Assembly: GCA_903928275.1 (NCBI GenBank)
Contig: CAIYQJ010000297.1
Coordinates: forward strand, 1-13,945
Length of the DNA: 13,945 bases
From: an uncultured Chloroflexota bacterium
GTDB lineage: Bacteria > Chloroflexota > Limnocylindria > Limnocylindrales > CSP1-4
Reading direction: 5' to 3'
Shown here: one piece after another, positions 12,948-13,945 of the stretch
Numbering within the stretch: the stretch's first letter is position 1
Layout of the letters: each line of letters starts with the position of its first letter
Made by a program: the position numbers and the translations under genes
Notes under the pieces: generated by a model
Told to the model about the DNA's origin: nothing
Database searches by the model: none
Seen by the model: the letters and a program-made list of their open reading frames with translations, nothing else

Positions 12948-13826
12948 CTACTCTAGCACAGGGAGGTTGGCGGCCCAGCTGGCCGCGGCTGCGGCGATGC
13001 GCTCCCCGACGTCGTCCCGCGACCCGCCCGAAGCGGCTCCCGAGATGCCCCGGGAGACGTTGACGAGGAGGCCGCAGCCCGGCCCGTCCGAGCCCGGGGA
13101 CGCCGTCGCCCGGCCGTGCCGCATGACCGCCGCTTCGTCGCCACCCTGCGCCCCGACGCCCGGGACGAGGAACGCGAGCCCCGGCGCGATGGCTCGGACC
13201 GCCTCGAGCTCATGGGGTGCGGTCGCGCCCACGACGAGCCCAACGGTCCCGCCGGGACCCCAGCCCGCCGCGCGTCGCGCGACACGGGCGTAGAGCGGCT
13301 CGGCAGGTGCCATGCCGGTCGGCCCGGCCGTCTCCGCCACGACGAGATCCTGCAGCTCACCGGCGCCCGGGTTGGACGTTCGGCAGAGGACGTAGACGAA
13401 CCGGTCCGTCCGATCGAGCAGCGGTGCGATCGCCTCCGACCCAAGGTACGGGCTCGCGGTGATCGCGTCCGCACCAAGGACGTCGAAGAGCGCCGTGGCA
13501 TGCCGCGCGGCGGTCGTCCCGATGTCGCCGCGCTTGGCGTCGGCGATCACGGGCACATCCGCCGGGATGGCGGCCCGAAGCCGCTCGAGCGCGGCGATCC
13601 CGGCCGCGCCGTACGCCTCGAAGAAGGCGAGATTGGGCTTCACCGCCGCGGCATGCGGGAGCGACGCCTCGAGGACGAGCCGGGCGAACCGCTCGATCCC
13701 CGCGAGTGTCGCCGGGAAGCCGTCCGGCAGCGCGGCAGGGTCGGGGTCGATCCCGACGCACAGCACGGTCCCGGTCGCCGCCGAGCGCGCCGCGAGCCGC
13801 TCCAGGTACGACGCCGAGGCGGTCAC
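12948..13826 (-). CDS. pyrF: orotidine 5'-phosphate decarboxylase (type 2)
   Basis: A 292-residue cytoplasmic enzyme forming UMP from OMP, the last step of pyrimidine synthesis. Early elements are CVGIDPDPAALP (23-34) and AVKPNLAFFE (61-70, with Lys63). The catalytic Asp-Lys-Asp set lies in IADAKRGDIG (Asp96, Lys98, Asp101). The phosphate loop GVGAQGGD lies in the C-terminal third, followed by LLVNVSRGI. Length and the AKRGDIGTTA context fit the longer type 2 class. The start is GTG 13826, which overlaps an upstream in-frame TGA as GTGA; the ribosome site is weak. The start region is part of a 35-bp tandem duplication with the preceding gene's end. tatA begins 67 bases after the stop. Confidence 0.95.
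   Translation of the reverse strand: MTASASYLERLAARSAATGTVLCVGIDPDPAALPDGFPATLAGIERFARLVLEASLPHAAAVKPNLAFFEAYGAAGIAALERLRAAIPADVPVIADAKRGDIGTTAARHATALFDVLGADAITASPYLGSEAIAPLLDRTDRFVYVLCRTSNPGAGELQDLVVAETAGPTGMAPAEPLYARVARRAAGWGPGGTVGLVVGATAPHELEAVRAIAPGLAFLVPGVGAQGGDEAAVMRHGRATASPGSDGPGCGLLVNVSRGISGAASGGSRDDVGERIAAAAASWAANLPVLE
12950..12960 (-). promoter_or_regulatory. candidate extended -10 promoter of tatA, overlapping the pyrF stop
   Basis: The minus strand reads TGTGCTAGAGT (12960-12950), with TG-C-TAGAGT as an extended -10. It covers the last codons and stop of pyrF (Val-Leu-Glu-stop), again using a CTA leucine codon. The tatA ATG is 69 bases downstream. The core TGTGCTA is shared with the sites before secG and tRNA-Leu(CAG). 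Confidence 0.4.
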
Positions 13827-13890
13827 GGGGCGGCGGGCTTCGCGGGCGAGGCGGCGGTCACGGGGCGGCGGAATCCGCGGGCGAGGCGGC
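13821..13890. repeat. 35-bp tandem duplication at the pyrF start
   Basis: Two adjacent 35-base units (13821-13855 and 13856-13890) match at 32 of 35 positions, differing at unit positions 17, 18 and 20. Each copy carries a minus-strand GTGACCGCC, that is, a potential stop/start junction. Because 35 is not a multiple of three, the copies sit in different frames. Confidence 0.85.
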
Positions 13891-13945
13891 GGGCGAGGCG
13901 GCCGGCGACGGCGACGCCGCGGGCAGCTCCGACGCCGGCACGAAC
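13858..13945 (-). CDS. C-terminal end of an Ala/Pro/Ser-rich protein (N terminus beyond window)
   Basis: A minus-strand frame enters from the right edge and ends at TGA (13860-13858), giving 28 visible residues: FVPASELPAASPSP followed by repeated AASP units and a final DSAAP. Almost every codon ends in G or C, which favours this frame over the alternative that runs on to the TGA overlapping pyrF. Similar Ala/Pro/Ser tails occur on other proteins in this window. The body of the protein is not visible, so no function is proposed. It lies directly upstream of pyrF on the same strand and probably shares its transcript. Confidence 0.5.
   Translation of the reverse strand, partial: FVPASELPAASPSPAASPAASPADSAAP

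Noticed and set aside
13823..13945. Alternative reading of the right-edge gene through to the TGA that overlaps pyrF
   Set aside because: That frame has A or T at several third codon positions near the edge and an Arg-rich text. The other frame is almost purely G/C-ending and gives an Ala/Pro/Ser tail like those elsewhere in the window.
1..13945. CRISPR array, insertion sequence or defence system
   Set aside because: No regularly spaced direct repeats longer than two copies with unique spacers, no transposase or integrase motifs, and no nuclease, helicase or toxin signatures were found.

Overview
This window is high-GC bacterial chromosome. Apart from a short left arm, it is densely packed with conserved housekeeping genes on the minus strand. 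The rapZ-yvcK-whiA trio is typical of Gram-positive and related lineages. It sits here with TatA/TatC, a cofactor-independent phosphoglycerate mutase, TPI and SecG. YvcK carries two N-terminal membrane segments, GTG/TTG starts are common, and Ala/Pro/Ser-rich tails recur. Together these suggest a Chloroflexota-type organism (for example a Limnocylindria/Ellin6529-like lineage) or another deep high-GC monoderm. That assignment is inference from gene order and style, not from a database match.

Layout from left to right. Positions 1-847 (plus strand): the 3' end of an unknown gene, a possible 55-codon coupled ORF, and a small exported protein. Their codon use is looser than elsewhere, so this looks like an accessory edge. 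Positions 848-1175: no gene, but short GTGTGGCAGT direct repeats and a strong inverted repeat. Positions 1176-1598 (minus): tRNA-Cys(GCA), tRNA-Gln(TTG), tRNA-Gly(GCC) and tRNA-Phe(GAA), with hairpins in the spacers. Positions 1674-3291 (minus): lemA-htpX, a membrane protein and membrane metalloprotease pair. Positions 3357-3714 (minus): tRNA-Val(TAC), tRNA-Leu(GAG) and tRNA-Leu(CAG). Positions 3743-5563 (minus): a solitary peptide-type ABC solute-binding protein. Positions 5654-5878 (minus): secG. Positions 6009-12447 (minus): gpmI, tpiA, whiA, yvcK, rapZ and tatC, read in the order tatC to gpmI, with every junction a 4-base stop/start overlap (ATGA or GTGA). Positions 12470-12880: tatA. Positions 12948-13826: pyrF. 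From 13858 to the right edge: the 3' end of an Ala/Pro-rich upstream gene.

Functionally, the long minus-strand cluster joins protein export (TatA/TatC, and SecG just downstream) to the RapZ/YvcK/WhiA module and to two glycolytic enzymes (TPI, iPGM). RapZ and YvcK-family proteins are linked in other bacteria to amino-sugar and envelope precursor control, and WhiA to division or cell-cycle control. The overlaps imply one translationally coupled unit. gap and pgk, which often lie between whiA and tpiA in related clusters, are absent here.

I found no CRISPR array, transposase, integrase, toxin-antitoxin pair or defence gene. The most interesting signals are regulatory or micro-evolutionary. A recurrent TGTGCTAnnnT element looks like an extended -10 promoter; at two of three sites it lies inside the last codons of the upstream gene and accounts for the only two CTA codons I could find in the minus-strand genes. 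A 35-bp tandem duplication copied the stop/start junction in front of pyrF. An exact 16-bp tandem repeat lies upstream of secG, and a perfect hairpin lies at the start of the lemA leader.
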